Assembly (NCBI RefSeq): GCF_014705655.1
Contig: NZ_JACXIY010000008.1
Coordinates: 1 to 64,000 of the forward strand
DNA: 64,000 nt
Source of the DNA: Paenibacillus arenilitoris
Lineage (GTDB): Bacteria; Bacillota; Bacilli; Paenibacillales; Paenibacillaceae
Direction of reading: 5' to 3'
Each line of letters starts with the position of its first letter. Within the stretch, counting starts at the first letter, position 1. Under the pieces are notes generated by a model. It saw only the letters and a program-made list of their open reading frames with translations. It did no database searches and had not been told where the DNA came from. Of this stretch, positions 1 through 8,919 are shown in pieces. Position numbers and translations under genes: made by a program.

Positions 1-52
1 CATTATAACGCCTCCTACAGGCAACAATTAGTTACCTCTAAGAGTTAGACAA

Positions 53-490
53 ATGTTTCCAAAATCCTTTAGTGCCGTCTATATAGAGACACTGTACAGC
101 CTAGGCATCACGCCCTCCCGAAGCCGACCGCGCGTCAGCAACGACAACCCCTATGCTGAATCAATTTTCCGCACGTGCAAGTACCGCCCTGGTTATCCGG
201 CGAACGGCTTCAAAGACCTAACAGAGGCTCGTGTTTGGGTCAAGCAATTTGCTCGCTGGTACAACGACGAGCATCGTCATAGCGGACTGAATTTCATTAC
301 ACCGAGTCAGCGACATAAAGGACTGGCAAACGATGTGTTTGAGAAACGCAAAGAAGTTTACGAAGCCGCAAAAGCCAAGAACCCGAGTCGCTGGTCTGGC
401 GAAGTACGTGATTGGAGCTTAGAAGATGAAGTCTGGCTCAATCCTGAAAAAGCGACTCTTATTCAGGCTGCACAAAAATCGCTAACTTGA
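53..490 (+). pseudogene. IS3-family transposase (OrfB), C-terminal remnant
   Basis: This is the 3' part of an IS3-family DDE integrase. The segment SNDNPYAESIFRTCKYRP holds the conserved third catalytic acidic residue (E of YAES), and the RWYNDEHRHSGL block is typical of the C-terminus of these transposases. The frame is closed by a TAG at 29-31, so the first two catalytic Asp residues are absent and the first ~13 residues do not resemble the family. A full OrfB would be about 270-300 residues, so this 145-codon piece cannot transpose. No inverted repeat was found after the stop. It is probably a decayed insertion, though the part before base 1 cannot be seen. Confidence 0.8.
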
Positions 491-570
491 CGGTATACTT
501 TTCTTAAAGAAATCGCGACAACTATCTTGACAAACGCCGCAGTTGAGCGCGCAACTTGGCGATGTTCGCA

Positions 571-760
571 GATAGCAAGGCAAGTGTTGCATGGCAGCAC
601 GGCGACGGAATGGATAGCAAGGCAAGTGTTGCATGGCAGCACGGCTGCGGTGAGGAAAGGATGGCGAGTGTTGCGCGGCAGCACGGCGACGGAATGGATA
701 GCAAGAAGGTGCTGTGCGACAACATGGAGACCGTTGCGTGATAGCATAGCAGCGTTGCGA
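571..760. repeat. 42-bp tandem repeat, about 4.5 copies
   Basis: Units beginning GATAGCAAGG or a variant start at 571, 613, 655 and 697, with a partial one near 740, giving an exact 42-bp period over the first four. Copies 1 and 2 are nearly identical and later ones diverge. The period is 14 codons, so open frames run through it on both strands, but none has a ribosome site and I regard them as non-coding. The rest of 491-917 shows no gene. Confidence 0.8.
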
Positions 761-917
761 GGCACCAGGCAGGGGATTTAGAAGCCAGCTCCTTGCGAGA
801 GGGTGCGTCTAGCAACGCAGAGACGCGGGCGTGCATCATTTTGCCGGGGCGAGCCCGGTGTCCCGCACGGTGCGACGCAATCGATATCCCACATTCGGGC
901 TTTGAGAAGAAGCGATG

Positions 918-1538
918 CTAAGGCCGCTGCAACGGGATCGCGATTTCCACGAAATCGGTCCCCATTACCTTTATGCCATTCTTGTCCTTGGAGCCGACTT
1001 CGACAACCATTTTGAATGTCTCCTGCAGCGTCTCCGCCTCTTGATCATGAACGAGGTCGATGACGACAGTCCCCGTCCCGCCTTCCGCCGGTTTATAACT
1101 TCGATCGCGTCCCACTTCTACCCTCGCGTGCCATTCTACGTCCGTATCCGCGGTCATCCAAGTCGATACGTAGTCATCGGAGTCGGATTGAGCTTTGGAA
1201 TCGGGATAGCTGCTTAAAATATTTGAAACATACCACTGCTTAGGTATATTGAAAGCGATGCCGCCCCAGTCGTCGGGGTCGACCTCGATCGAAGCGACGA
1301 TTCGTATTTGCTTAGCCTCTCCTTCGCCACCAAGGACAAATAGGGTGCCTTTGGCCGTTGTATCCAATTGACCGGAGACGGCGGTTACGGCGAAGGTTTC
1401 CGAATGTATGACACTTTCGTTGGCCGCTGCGTGCCGAACGGCTTGTTCCGGCCGGAAGGATATCCATATGACAAGCGTTACCGCCGCGATCGCGATCAGC
1501 GCGACAGCCGGCAAAATGAATCTTCTCCGTATGTTCAT
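918..1538 (-). CDS. Hypothetical membrane-anchored extracytoplasmic protein
   Basis: Start chosen at the ATG preceded by GGAGGTCGGATCG, a good ribosome site; an ATG seven codons upstream lacks one. The 206-residue product has a basic N-terminus (MNIRRRF), one transmembrane or signal segment at about residues 8-25, and then a soluble, acidic, beta-rich region without cysteines. I recognise no family. It probably faces the outside, either anchored or secreted. It stands alone between the repeat region and a TetR gene that points away from it, so context gives no function. Confidence 0.75.
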   Translation of the reverse strand: MNIRRRFILPAVALIAIAAVTLVIWISFRPEQAVRHAAANESVIHSETFAVTAVSGQLDTTAKGTLFVLGGEGEAKQIRIVASIEVDPDDWGGIAFNIPKQWYVSNILSSYPDSKAQSDSDDYVSTWMTADTDVEWHARVEVGRDRSYKPAEGGTGTVVIDLVHDQEAETLQETFKMVVEVGSKDKNGIKVMGTDFVEIAIPLQRP

Positions 1539-1698
1539 CGATCCGACCTCCAATTCCATGGCAGTTATTATAGAACAGGTTACTAATCATAAAATTACTA
1601 TAATTTGATAAATAAAGCATCTCAATTTTTGACCAGAGGGCGTTCATATTACCATTCAGGCGGCGAAATCGTCAAATTCGCATCATTCGCCGCTTGGA

Positions 1699-1725
1699 GA
1701 AGCCGCCCGAACGAAGGGCGGCTTC
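1699..1725. other. Strong GC hairpin in intergenic region
   Basis: GAAGCCGCCC and GGGCGGCTTC pair perfectly around a 7-base loop. The T-tract after it is poor, and no plus-strand gene ends just upstream. It may be a weak terminator or the tail of a lost gene. Apart from this hairpin and the operators near 1946-1995, 1560-2133 appears empty. Confidence 0.5.
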
Positions 1726-1945
1726 TTCGCGCGCATATAAGAATTCGGGCGAGGCGGCGGGTAAGGGACGTCCATCCTTGGAATTTCACATAGAGAGCGC
1801 CTCCCAAAAGCGGAATAAGGTCAAACCGATGCGATTCCGCCAGCAGAAACGAGTAATCGGAAGCGAATGTGGCATCCGGTTCCGGTCAGGCGCAGCAAGT
1901 GAGCAAAACGGAGAATAGAGCGATTTAAACGTACATGTACAACCG

Positions 1946-1995
1946 TTGACCACCTTGGTCAACAGGTGTAAAATGGCATTGACCACATTGGTCAA
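1946..1995 (+). promoter_or_regulatory. Promoter with twin TetR-type operators
   Basis: Two perfect dyads TTGACCA-N3-TGGTCAA lie at 1946-1962 and 1979-1995, starting 33 bp apart. The first TTGACC is also a -35 box, followed after 17 bp by TAAAAT (1969-1974). One operator therefore covers the -35 and the other lies just after the -10, the classic layout for autorepression by the TetR protein encoded next. Confidence 0.85.
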
Positions 1996-2133
1996 CGTGC
2001 TTTTGGCGCTTACGGACGGTCCCGCCGTCGAATCGCCGGCGAGTCAAAGCCGTTGGCCGGTGGAACAAGTGCCGCAGGCCCGGATTGTGTCTCCGGACGA
2101 GTGCGGCAGCCTATGCGCATAGGAGGATTTTAC

Positions 2134-2754
2134 GTGTTCGACAAGTTTCTAAGCATCGACGAAGAGAAGCGGCAGCGCGTCATTAACGCGGCCCTCAAGG
2201 TATTCGCCCAGAAGGGCTACCAGGCGGCGTCGACGAACGAGATCGCCCGCGAGGCGGGCATTTCGAAGGGATTGCTGTTTCATTATTTTACGAGCAAGAA
2301 GGATCTGTACCTGTACCTGTACGACTACGCGGTCAAGCTGATAACCGAGACGATCGAGCAATTCGTCGATCCGGAGGAACGCGATTACTTCGAGCGGCTG
2401 AAGCAAATCGCGCAGGTGAAGCTGTCCGTGCTGAACGATCATCCCGACCTGCTGGGCTTCCAGAAGACGATCTTCTTCGAGGACAGCGCCGAGGTGAGCG
2501 CCGAGCTGAAGGCCCGCAGCAAGGAAATCGCGGAGACCGCTTATTACCGGCTGTTCGCGGACATCGACAAGAGCAAGTTCAGGCCGGACATCGACGCCGA
2601 CCGGGCGATTAACGTTATTTTGTGGGCGCTCGAAGGGATGGGCGAGGCGGAGAGGGCGAGGCACAGGGCGCTCGGGATCGACCTGGATATCCCCTATATG
2701 ATGGAGGAGTTCGACCGGTACTTGGAGCTGTTCAAAACGAGCTTTTACAAGTGA
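2134..2754 (+). CDS. TetR/AcrR-family transcriptional regulator
   Basis: Start is the GTG at 2134, seven bases after a perfect AGGAGG (2121-2126); the longer frame from 2053 lacks a ribosome site. The 206-residue product has an N-terminal helix-turn-helix at about residues 12-60, with STNEIAREAGISKGLLFHYF as its core, and a helical ligand domain after it. Twin dyads in its promoter suggest it represses itself and the ABC exporter that follows 73 bp downstream. The inducer is unknown but is probably a compound the exporter removes. Confidence 0.92.
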   Translation: MFDKFLSIDEEKRQRVINAALKVFAQKGYQAASTNEIAREAGISKGLLFHYFTSKKDLYLYLYDYAVKLITETIEQFVDPEERDYFERLKQIAQVKLSVLNDHPDLLGFQKTIFFEDSAEVSAELKARSKEIAETAYYRLFADIDKSKFRPDIDADRAINVILWALEGMGEAERARHRALGIDLDIPYMMEEFDRYLELFKTSFYK

Positions 2755-2827
2755 AACGCCGGGTTTCGGCTGCTACGGCCGCGCGATGCCGGATGCGGCG
2801 CGAACCAAGACGAGGGAGGAATGCGGC

Positions 2828-3712
2828 ATGGCTGTCATTGAACTGAACGGGCTGACCAAAACTTACGGAGGAGCAAGAGGCGTAACCGATCTCAGCTTCA
2901 CGGTGGAGGAGGGGGAGATCTTCGGCTTCATCGGACCGAACGGCGCGGGCAAGTCGACGACGATCCGGACGATGCTAGGGCTAATCTACCCCACGAGCGG
3001 CAGCGCGCGCATTTTCGGCAAGGATTGCATCGAGCACGGCCCGGAGATCAAGAAGGAGATCGGCTATTTGCCGTCCGAAGTATTCTATTACGACAACATG
3101 CGGGTCAAGGATTTGCTGAATTACTCCGCGAGCTTCTACAAGAAGGACTGCGCGGGGCGCATCAAAGCGTTGGCGGAACGAATGGAGCTGGACTTGACCA
3201 AGAAGATCGACGATCTTTCCCTCGGCAACAAAAAGAAGGTCGGCATCGTGCAAGGGCTGCTGCATTCGCCGAAGCTCATCATACTCGACGAACCGACGAG
3301 CGGCCTCGATCCGCTCATGCAGCAGCGTTTCTTCGAGCTGCTGGAGGAGGAGAACAAGCGCGGAGCGACCATTCTGTTCTCCTCGCATATTTTGAGCGAG
3401 GTGCAGCGGCTGTGCAATCGCGTGGCCATTATCAAGGAAGGCCGGCTAATGGCGCTGGAGAAGATGAGCGAGCTGAAGGAGAACACCTACAAGCGCTTCA
3501 AGCTTCAACCGGCGGGTCAGGTCGCCCCCGGAGCGTTCGCCATCCCCGGAGTGACGGAGTGGAAGCAGGAGGATGGCGAAGTCAGCTTCCTGTACAAAGG
3601 CAACATCAACGAAATTACGCGCCGGATCGCTGAGCTGGACCTTCGGAACATGTGGGTGGAGGAGCCGGATCTGGAGGAAATCTTCATGCATTATTACGTG
3701 AAGGGGGCGTAA
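2828..3712 (+). CDS. ABC transporter ATP-binding protein (ABC-2 exporter)
   Basis: This 294-residue ATPase powers the two membrane subunits that follow. Walker A GPNGAGKS is at residues 36-43, a degenerate signature LSLGN at about 130-134 and Walker B IILDEP at about 151-156, with the switch His in SSHILSE. A C-terminal ~70-residue extension is typical of the drug/antibiotic exporter (BcrA/YhcH-like) class. Start is the ATG after GGGAGGAATGCGGC; an upstream in-frame ATG at 2786 has no ribosome site. Six bases separate it from the first permease. Confidence 0.93.
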   Translation: MAVIELNGLTKTYGGARGVTDLSFTVEEGEIFGFIGPNGAGKSTTIRTMLGLIYPTSGSARIFGKDCIEHGPEIKKEIGYLPSEVFYYDNMRVKDLLNYSASFYKKDCAGRIKALAERMELDLTKKIDDLSLGNKKKVGIVQGLLHSPKLIILDEPTSGLDPLMQQRFFELLEEENKRGATILFSSHILSEVQRLCNRVAIIKEGRLMALEKMSELKENTYKRFKLQPAGQVAPGAFAIPGVTEWKQEDGEVSFLYKGNINEITRRIAELDLRNMWVEEPDLEEIFMHYYVKGA

Positions 3713-3718
3713 GCGGCC

Positions 3719-4516
3719 ATGAACATATTTTGGTACGAGCTGAAGGCGTATCGCGGCACGACGCTCCTCTGGACGGCGTCCTTGGCCGGTATCGTGCTGC
3801 TCATGATGGCGATGTTCCCTTCCTTCGCGAAGGACGCGGACGCGTTCCGCGAGGTGCTGCAATCGATGCCGGAGGCCGTTATGAAGGCAGTCGGGCTTCA
3901 GCTGGATTCCATAACGTCGCTGATCGGCTTTTATTCGTACATCTTTACCTACGTGACGCTGTGCGGCTCTATACAGGCTATGCATCTGGGGACTTCCATC
4001 CTGTCGAAGGAGGGGAGGGAGAAGACAGCGGACTTCCTGCTCGCCAAACCCGTGACGCGCGGAGCCGTGTTCGCCGCCAAGTCGCTGGCCGCGCTGACGC
4101 TGCTCCTGCTGACGAACGCCGTCTTCTTCGGAGCAGCCGGCCTGATCGCCACGGCGGTTAAGATTGCGAGCTTCGACTTCGGAATCTTCGCGCTCATTAC
4201 GTTGTCCCTGCTGCTGATCCAGCTGGTGTTCCTCGCGATCGGCTTCGCCGCGGCGCTGCTGCTGCCGCGCATGAAGACGGTGCTGCCGGTGACGCTCGGC
4301 ACGGTGTTCGCGTTCTTCATCATTTCGTTCATCGGGGCGTCGACGGGCGACGGCAAGCTTCGTTATTTGACGCCGTTCCAATATTTCGACCGCAGCTATA
4401 TCGCGGCGCATGGCGGCTACGAGCCGGAATTTCTCATTGCGTCGGCCGTCATTGCAGCGGTATGCCTGACGTACGGAATCGTTCGATATGCGAAGCGCGA
4501 CGTTCAAGCGACGTAA
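3719..4516 (+). CDS. ABC-2 type permease subunit 1
   Basis: This 265-residue integral membrane protein has about six hydrophobic segments (roughly residues 18-36, 60-85, 105-130, 145-180, 190-215 and 235-258). The loop GTSILSKEGREKTADFLLAK is characteristic of ABC-2 permeases of the BcrB/YhcI class. It forms the pore with the next gene, which is clearly its paralogue with the same length and loop motif, so the pair arose by duplication and probably assembles as a heterodimer with two copies of the ATPase. Confidence 0.9.
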   Translation: MNIFWYELKAYRGTTLLWTASLAGIVLLMMAMFPSFAKDADAFREVLQSMPEAVMKAVGLQLDSITSLIGFYSYIFTYVTLCGSIQAMHLGTSILSKEGREKTADFLLAKPVTRGAVFAAKSLAALTLLLLTNAVFFGAAGLIATAVKIASFDFGIFALITLSLLLIQLVFLAIGFAAALLLPRMKTVLPVTLGTVFAFFIISFIGASTGDGKLRYLTPFQYFDRSYIAAHGGYEPEFLIASAVIAAVCLTYGIVRYAKRDVQAT

Positions 4517-4531
4517 GGAGGGAGGAAGAAG

Positions 4532-5329
4532 ATGAATCTATTTCGGAGGGAAATGAAGGCCAGTCGGAAGTCGCTGCTCATCTGGATCGTCGGTATTATC
4601 GCGATGGTGGCGGGCGGCATGGGCAAATACGCGGGCATGGCGGAGTCCGGCGATTCCATGAACGAGCTGATGGCCGACCTGCCGAAGACGCTGCAAGCGG
4701 TGTTCGGGGTCGCCGACCTGGATATTTCGACGCCGATCGGCTATTATGGGGTGTTGTTCCTCTATCTGCTGCTGATGGCAGCGGTGCATGCCTCCATGCT
4801 GGGCGCGAATATTTTGTCCAAGGAGGAGAGGGACAAAACCTCGGAGTTTCTGCTCGCCAAGCCGATCTCCAGGGACCGGCTGCTGACGGCCAAGCTGCTG
4901 GCGGGGCTCGTCCATTTAATCGTGTTCAATGCGGCGATGTGGGCGAGCTCCGTGCTGGTCGTGGGGCAATATGCCGCCGAAGGCGAGTCCGTCGCGGCTC
5001 CGATCGCGGAGCTGATGCTGGGCATGCTGCTGGTACAGTTCGTGTTCCTGAGCGCAGGCTTTGCCGTCGCGGGAGCGGGCGGACGCCCGAAAAGGGCCGT
5101 CGCGATCTCCGCCGGGGTCATGCTGCTGACGTTTCTGCTGTCGGTGGCCGTCGAGGTGAGCGGCAGCATCGACTTCCTGCGCTTCCTGTCGCCGTTCCAA
5201 TACGCGGATGCGGCGGAGGTTATCGAAAGCGGGCTTGGCCTCGGCTTCGTCCTGACGGGAGTGGCGATCGCGGCCTTATGCCTCTTCGCGGCGTTCGTCG
5301 GCTACCGGCGGCGGGATATACAGGTGTGA
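4532..5329 (+). CDS. ABC-2 type permease subunit 2
   Basis: It is the same length (265 residues) as the preceding permease and shares GANILSKEERDKTSEFLLAK and the LxFLSPFQY segment near the C-terminus, so it is a tandem paralogue. About six transmembrane segments are visible. Its ribosome site GGAGGGAGG lies just after the previous stop, 15 bp upstream. It is the last gene of the TetR-ABC operon and is followed by a strong terminator. The substrate cannot be told from sequence; drug or peptide export is likely. Confidence 0.9.
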   Translation: MNLFRREMKASRKSLLIWIVGIIAMVAGGMGKYAGMAESGDSMNELMADLPKTLQAVFGVADLDISTPIGYYGVLFLYLLLMAAVHASMLGANILSKEERDKTSEFLLAKPISRDRLLTAKLLAGLVHLIVFNAAMWASSVLVVGQYAAEGESVAAPIAELMLGMLLVQFVFLSAGFAVAGAGGRPKRAVAISAGVMLLTFLLSVAVEVSGSIDFLRFLSPFQYADAAEVIESGLGLGFVLTGVAIAALCLFAAFVGYRRRDIQV

Positions 5330-5394
5330 ACCGGAGGTGGGCAGGCAGGCGAAGGAGACCGCCTGCCTGAGCTAACGGTGTTTAATTAAGGAGA

Positions 5395-5447
5395 ATGCCC
5401 GTTACAATCGATGCCTATTCGCATCGACTGTAACGGGCATTTTTTTG
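5395..5447 (+). terminator. Rho-independent terminator of the ABC exporter operon
   Basis: ATGCCCGTTACA pairs with TGTAACGGGCAT, with an inner GATGC/GCATC stem, followed by seven T. A second hairpin, CAGGCAGGC with GCCTGCCTG, precedes it at 5342-5369. Confidence 0.9.
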
Positions 5448-5552
5448 TTATTCGAGGAACCGATGACGCTCGTCCCCAGAGGGAATAACATCGGAGGAGC
5501 CGATGCGACGACCATTACGCGAGCGAAAGCCATCCGACCTCTAGACTTATTT

Positions 5553-5740
5553 TTTAATTTCAAAAACTGAAACAAAATGTAAAAAAAGGCGGATTCGTAG
5601 GTGTTTAGTTTCAAATTTTGCAACTAAATCGGTTAATGTCAAAGGTGAAGCGTGAATGATATCGTCTAACTTCATATTTTAAAACTAAACAAGGAGTGTG
5701 CGGAGTTAAACACAATTTAGTTTCATTTTTTGATATTAGC
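5553..5740. repeat. Array of four 25-bp palindromes (TTTAGTTTCA type)
   Basis: Four 25-bp imperfect palindromes with 10-bp arms and a 5-bp centre start at 5553, 5604, 5665 and 5716, spaced 51, 61 and 51 bp. The left arm consensus is TTTAGTTTCA and the right arm is its complement; 6-9 of 10 arm bases pair. The DNA is much more AT-rich than its surroundings. A second copy with the same unit and spacing lies at 58224-58412. The last palindrome ends about 15 bp before the -35 of the kinase gene that follows. Confidence 0.85.
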
Positions 5741-5755
5741 ATCCGCGCCTTTTCC

Positions 5756-5785
5756 TTTGCCCTATCGGCGGAAATGGCATATAAT
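5756..5785 (+). promoter_or_regulatory. Probable promoter of the hybrid kinase gene
   Basis: A TTTGCC-like -35 at 5756-5761 is followed after 18 bp by a perfect TATAAT (5780-5785). It is the only good -10 between the palindrome array and the kinase start at 5845. Confidence 0.6.
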
Positions 5786-5844
5786 CGGTTCGAATCTTGC
5801 CGATCGAAGAAGCCGCCCAATCGTTCGTCCGAGGAGCCGAGTCC

Positions 5845-8800
5845 ATGAACAACCGAGTGCTGCATGTCGCCGCGGCCGTCATCGTCGCCGTCATCCTGCC
5901 TGTCTATTTCATTATCCTGTCCGTCTATCCATCCTTCCACCAGCCACGCGCGGCGGACGGCTTCCTCGACTTGTCCGGCTGGGATCCGGCCCGGGACGGA
6001 ACGGTTCCGTTAACCGGGGAATGGGAGTTCTATCCGCACCGGCTGCTGCTCCCCGGGCAATTCGGCGAAGCGGACGAGCCGTCCCTCGCGCAGGTGCCCG
6101 GCAAGTGGAACCGTTACTTGGAGCGGGAGCCGGGCGACCTGCCCGGGCACGGCTATGCGACGTACAGGCTCCGGATCAAGCTGGACCGCGGCGCCGATGC
6201 CGTGTACGGCATCCGGACGTCCAATATAAGAATGGCGAACCGGATCTTCCTGAACGGAGAGGAGATCGGGGCGAGCGGCGACCCCGGCGCGAGCGCGGAC
6301 GAAGATGCCCAGCGCAACATCCCTTACGTCGGCTTTGAAAAAATCGAAGGCGGAACGGCGGAGCTTATCGTCCACGTGTCCAATTACAGCTACTCCTCGG
6401 GCGGCATCATCTATCCGATCCTGTTCGGCGAGCAAAAAGCCATCCAGAAAAGCAGGGAGCTCGCCATCTTCAAGGACGCCATCATATTCGCCTGCTTTCT
6501 TGTGCCCGCCGCTTATTTTCTGCTTCTGTACGGCATGAGGAAGAAGGAGCGTTCGTTGCTTTATTTGGGCCTGTTCAGCTTGACGGCGCTCCTGTACATG
6601 CTTGTGCAGGGCGAGAAGCTGATTGCGGCGGTCGTGCCGGGCATTCCGCATTGGCTCGTGATGAAGCTGCAGTTCTCGTCTTCCACCGTCGCCTACTACT
6701 TCTTGCTCCGATCGGTGGACCGGATCGTCCCCCATGTCGTGCCGAAGAAGCTGCTAACCGCGGCGCGGCGGATCGTGGCCTTCCTTATGCTCGGCGCCGC
6801 CTGCCTGCCCGCCGCCTGGATCGCGCAGGGGGAGCCGGTATTCGTCGCGGCCGGATTCGTGTCCGTCTGCATCATTACGTATCTGCTGCTGAAGGGCATG
6901 CGAAGAAAGCGCGGCGATTATCTCTATCTGCTGCTCAGCGCGCAAAGCTTGTTCGTTATCATCCTGATGAGCCTGCTGCAGGTGGCGGGCGTGCTGAACG
7001 AGGCGATCGTCATTCCTTACGAAATGATCGTGCTCATCCTGTCGCAGACGCTGCTGCAGGGGAAGCATTTCGCCGCGTCGGTGCGGGAGGTGGAGCAGCT
7101 GTCGGGACGGCTGCAGAAGCTCGACGGCCTCAAGGACGAATTTATGGCCAATACGTCCCACGAGCTGCGCACGCCGCTGCACGGCATCGTCAATATCGCG
7201 CAATCGATGCTCGAAGGCGCCGCGGGCGCGATCCATAACCGGAAGCAGGCGGAGCATCTGGCGATGATCGTCAGCACCGGGAAGCAATTGTCGCTGCTGG
7301 TCAACGACATTCTCGATTTCGCCAAGCTGGAGAATGGGGAAATCAAGCTGCACCGGCGCACGGTGCATTTGCCGGCGGTGGCCGAATCGGTCATCGAGGT
7401 GATCCGCCATCTGCTCGCGGGCAAAGACGTGCGGTTAGTCCGGCAGTGGCCGGACGAGCTTCCGCCGCTTAGCGCGGACGAGGACCGTCTGCGCCAAATT
7501 TTGTACAACCTGCTCGGCAACGCGGCGAAATTCACGACCCGCGGCGAAATCGCGCTCGTCGCCGAGGCCGGTGACGGCTTTGTGACGGTGAAGGTGGAGG
7601 ATACGGGGCAAGGCATCGCGTCCGACCGCTTCGACGATTTGTTCGAATCATCGCTCCACGCCGGAGCCGCGGACCGGAGAGCGTTCGAAGGCTCGGGGCT
7701 CGGCCTTAGCATAACGAAGAAGCTGGTCGAGCTGCACGGAGGGACGATCGACGTAGAGTCGAAGCTGGGCAGAGGGTCGACGTTCTCGTTCACGATTCCG
7801 GTCGCCGGCGATGCCGGGGAGGCGCCCGGCCGGGCCGCGGCGGAAGCGGCGGCCGCGCTTGAGACGGGCTTCCTGCCGGGAGAGAATGCCGATGCGCCGC
7901 CGATGCCTCCCGAATTCCGCGTGCTTGCCGTCGACGACGATCCGGTCAATCTGCAGGTGCTCGTCAACCTGCTGTCGCTGGAACGATGCGAGGTCGTCGC
8001 GGCTAGCCGGGCGGCGGAAGCGCTGAGCTGCTTGTCCGGCTCTACCCCGTTCGATCTCGTCGTGACGGATTGGATGATGCCGGGCATGTCGGGGCTCGAG
8101 CTGTGCCGGACGATCCGCCGCACGCACAGCCTGTCCGAGCTGCCGGTGCTGCTGCTGACCGCAAGGGGCCGGCCGGGCGATATCGAGGCGGGCTTCGAAG
8201 CGGGCATTAACGACTTCCTAAGCAAGCCGGTCGATGCCGGCGAGCTGCGGGCGCGCGTGAGGACGCTGCTGAAGCTGAAGCAATCCGTAAGAGAGGCGAT
8301 GCAATCGGAGCTTGCGTTCCTGCAGGCGCAGATCAAGCCTCATTTTCTGTACAACGCGCTGAACACGATTATCGCCGTCTGCCCGGCCGATCCGTATAAG
8401 GCGATGGATTTGCTGATGGAATTAAGCCAGTTTCTGCGAAGCAGCTTCGACTTCCGAAGCCGCGAGAGGCTGACGACGGTCAAGAAGGAGCTGGAGCTCG
8501 TCCGGTCGTATTTGGCGCTGGAGAAAGCCCGGTTCGACGAGCGGCTCCAGGTCGAATTCGAGGTGAGCGGGGACGGGAACGCGCTCATTCCGCCGCTGTG
8601 CATCCAGCCGATCGTCGAGAACGCGGTCAACCACGGCGTCATGAAGAGGCAAAGCGGAGGGACGGTGCGCGTCCGCATCGAGGAAGCGGACGAGGGCGTC
8701 AAGGTTTCGGTGGCGGACGACGGCGTCGGCGTCTCGCCGGAGCGGATCGAGGAGGCGCTGTCGGAATCCGGCGCGGGCCGGGTCGGTCTCAAAAACATCC

Positions 8801-8919
8801 AAAGAAGGCTCGTCGCCCTCTACGGCGACGGCCTGCGCATCGACACCGCCCCGCACCAAGGCACGAAGGTCGAATTTCTCGTGCCGAAGGCGTCAGCCGC
8901 GGGAAGACCGAAGCAGTAG
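5845..8919 (+). CDS. 7TMR-DISM hybrid sensor with two kinase modules
   Basis: A 1024-residue membrane sensor. In order: a transmembrane segment (~5-27), an extracytoplasmic DISM sensor domain (~30-195), a seven-helix DISM region (~205-405), HisKA with SHELRTPL (phospho-His ~439), HATPase (~480-660), a receiver domain (~692-815) with VDDD at its start and phospho-Asp 742 in VVTDWMMPG, and a second, LytS-type kinase module with KPHFLYNALNT (His ~833) and its own ATPase (~910-1015, PIVENAVNHG). The ATG follows GAGGAG; an ATG 16 codons upstream is less well placed. It probably passes phosphate from HisKA to its receiver and to a separate regulator; the 3' end overlaps the convergent SARP regulator by 27 bp. 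The ligand is unknown, though DISM sensors often bind carbohydrates. Confidence 0.9.
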   Translation: MNNRVLHVAAAVIVAVILPVYFIILSVYPSFHQPRAADGFLDLSGWDPARDGTVPLTGEWEFYPHRLLLPGQFGEADEPSLAQVPGKWNRYLEREPGDLPGHGYATYRLRIKLDRGADAVYGIRTSNIRMANRIFLNGEEIGASGDPGASADEDAQRNIPYVGFEKIEGGTAELIVHVSNYSYSSGGIIYPILFGEQKAIQKSRELAIFKDAIIFACFLVPAAYFLLLYGMRKKERSLLYLGLFSLTALLYMLVQGEKLIAAVVPGIPHWLVMKLQFSSSTVAYYFLLRSVDRIVPHVVPKKLLTAARRIVAFLMLGAACLPAAWIAQGEPVFVAAGFVSVCIITYLLLKGMRRKRGDYLYLLLSAQSLFVIILMSLLQVAGVLNEAIVIPYEMIVLILSQTLLQGKHFAASVREVEQLSGRLQKLDGLKDEFMANTSHELRTPLHGIVNIAQSMLEGAAGAIHNRKQAEHLAMIVSTGKQLSLLVNDILDFAKLENGEIKLHRRTVHLPAVAESVIEVIRHLLAGKDVRLVRQWPDELPPLSADEDRLRQILYNLLGNAAKFTTRGEIALVAEAGDGFVTVKVEDTGQGIASDRFDDLFESSLHAGAADRRAFEGSGLGLSITKKLVELHGGTIDVESKLGRGSTFSFTIPVAGDAGEAPGRAAAEAAAALETGFLPGENADAPPMPPEFRVLAVDDDPVNLQVLVNLLSLERCEVVAASRAAEALSCLSGSTPFDLVVTDWMMPGMSGLELCRTIRRTHSLSELPVLLLTARGRPGDIEAGFEAGINDFLSKPVDAGELRARVRTLLKLKQSVREAMQSELAFLQAQIKPHFLYNALNTIIAVCPADPYKAMDLLMELSQFLRSSFDFRSRERLTTVKKELELVRSYLALEKARFDERLQVEFEVSGDGNALIPPLCIQPIVENAVNHGVMKRQSGGTVRVRIEEADEGVKVSVADDGVGVSPERIEEALSESGAGRVGLKNIQRRLVALYGDGLRIDTAPHQGTKVEFLVPKASAAGRPKQ

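Noticed and set aside
527-839. Several open frames on both strands through the 42-bp repeat
   Set aside because: They exist because the period is a multiple of three; none has a ribosome site or a non-repetitive domain.
3446-4507. Long minus-strand open frame (353 codons) opposite the ABC genes
   Set aside because: Shadow of high-GC coding sequence; rich in Arg/Gln/His with no family motif, while the plus strand has a clear operon.
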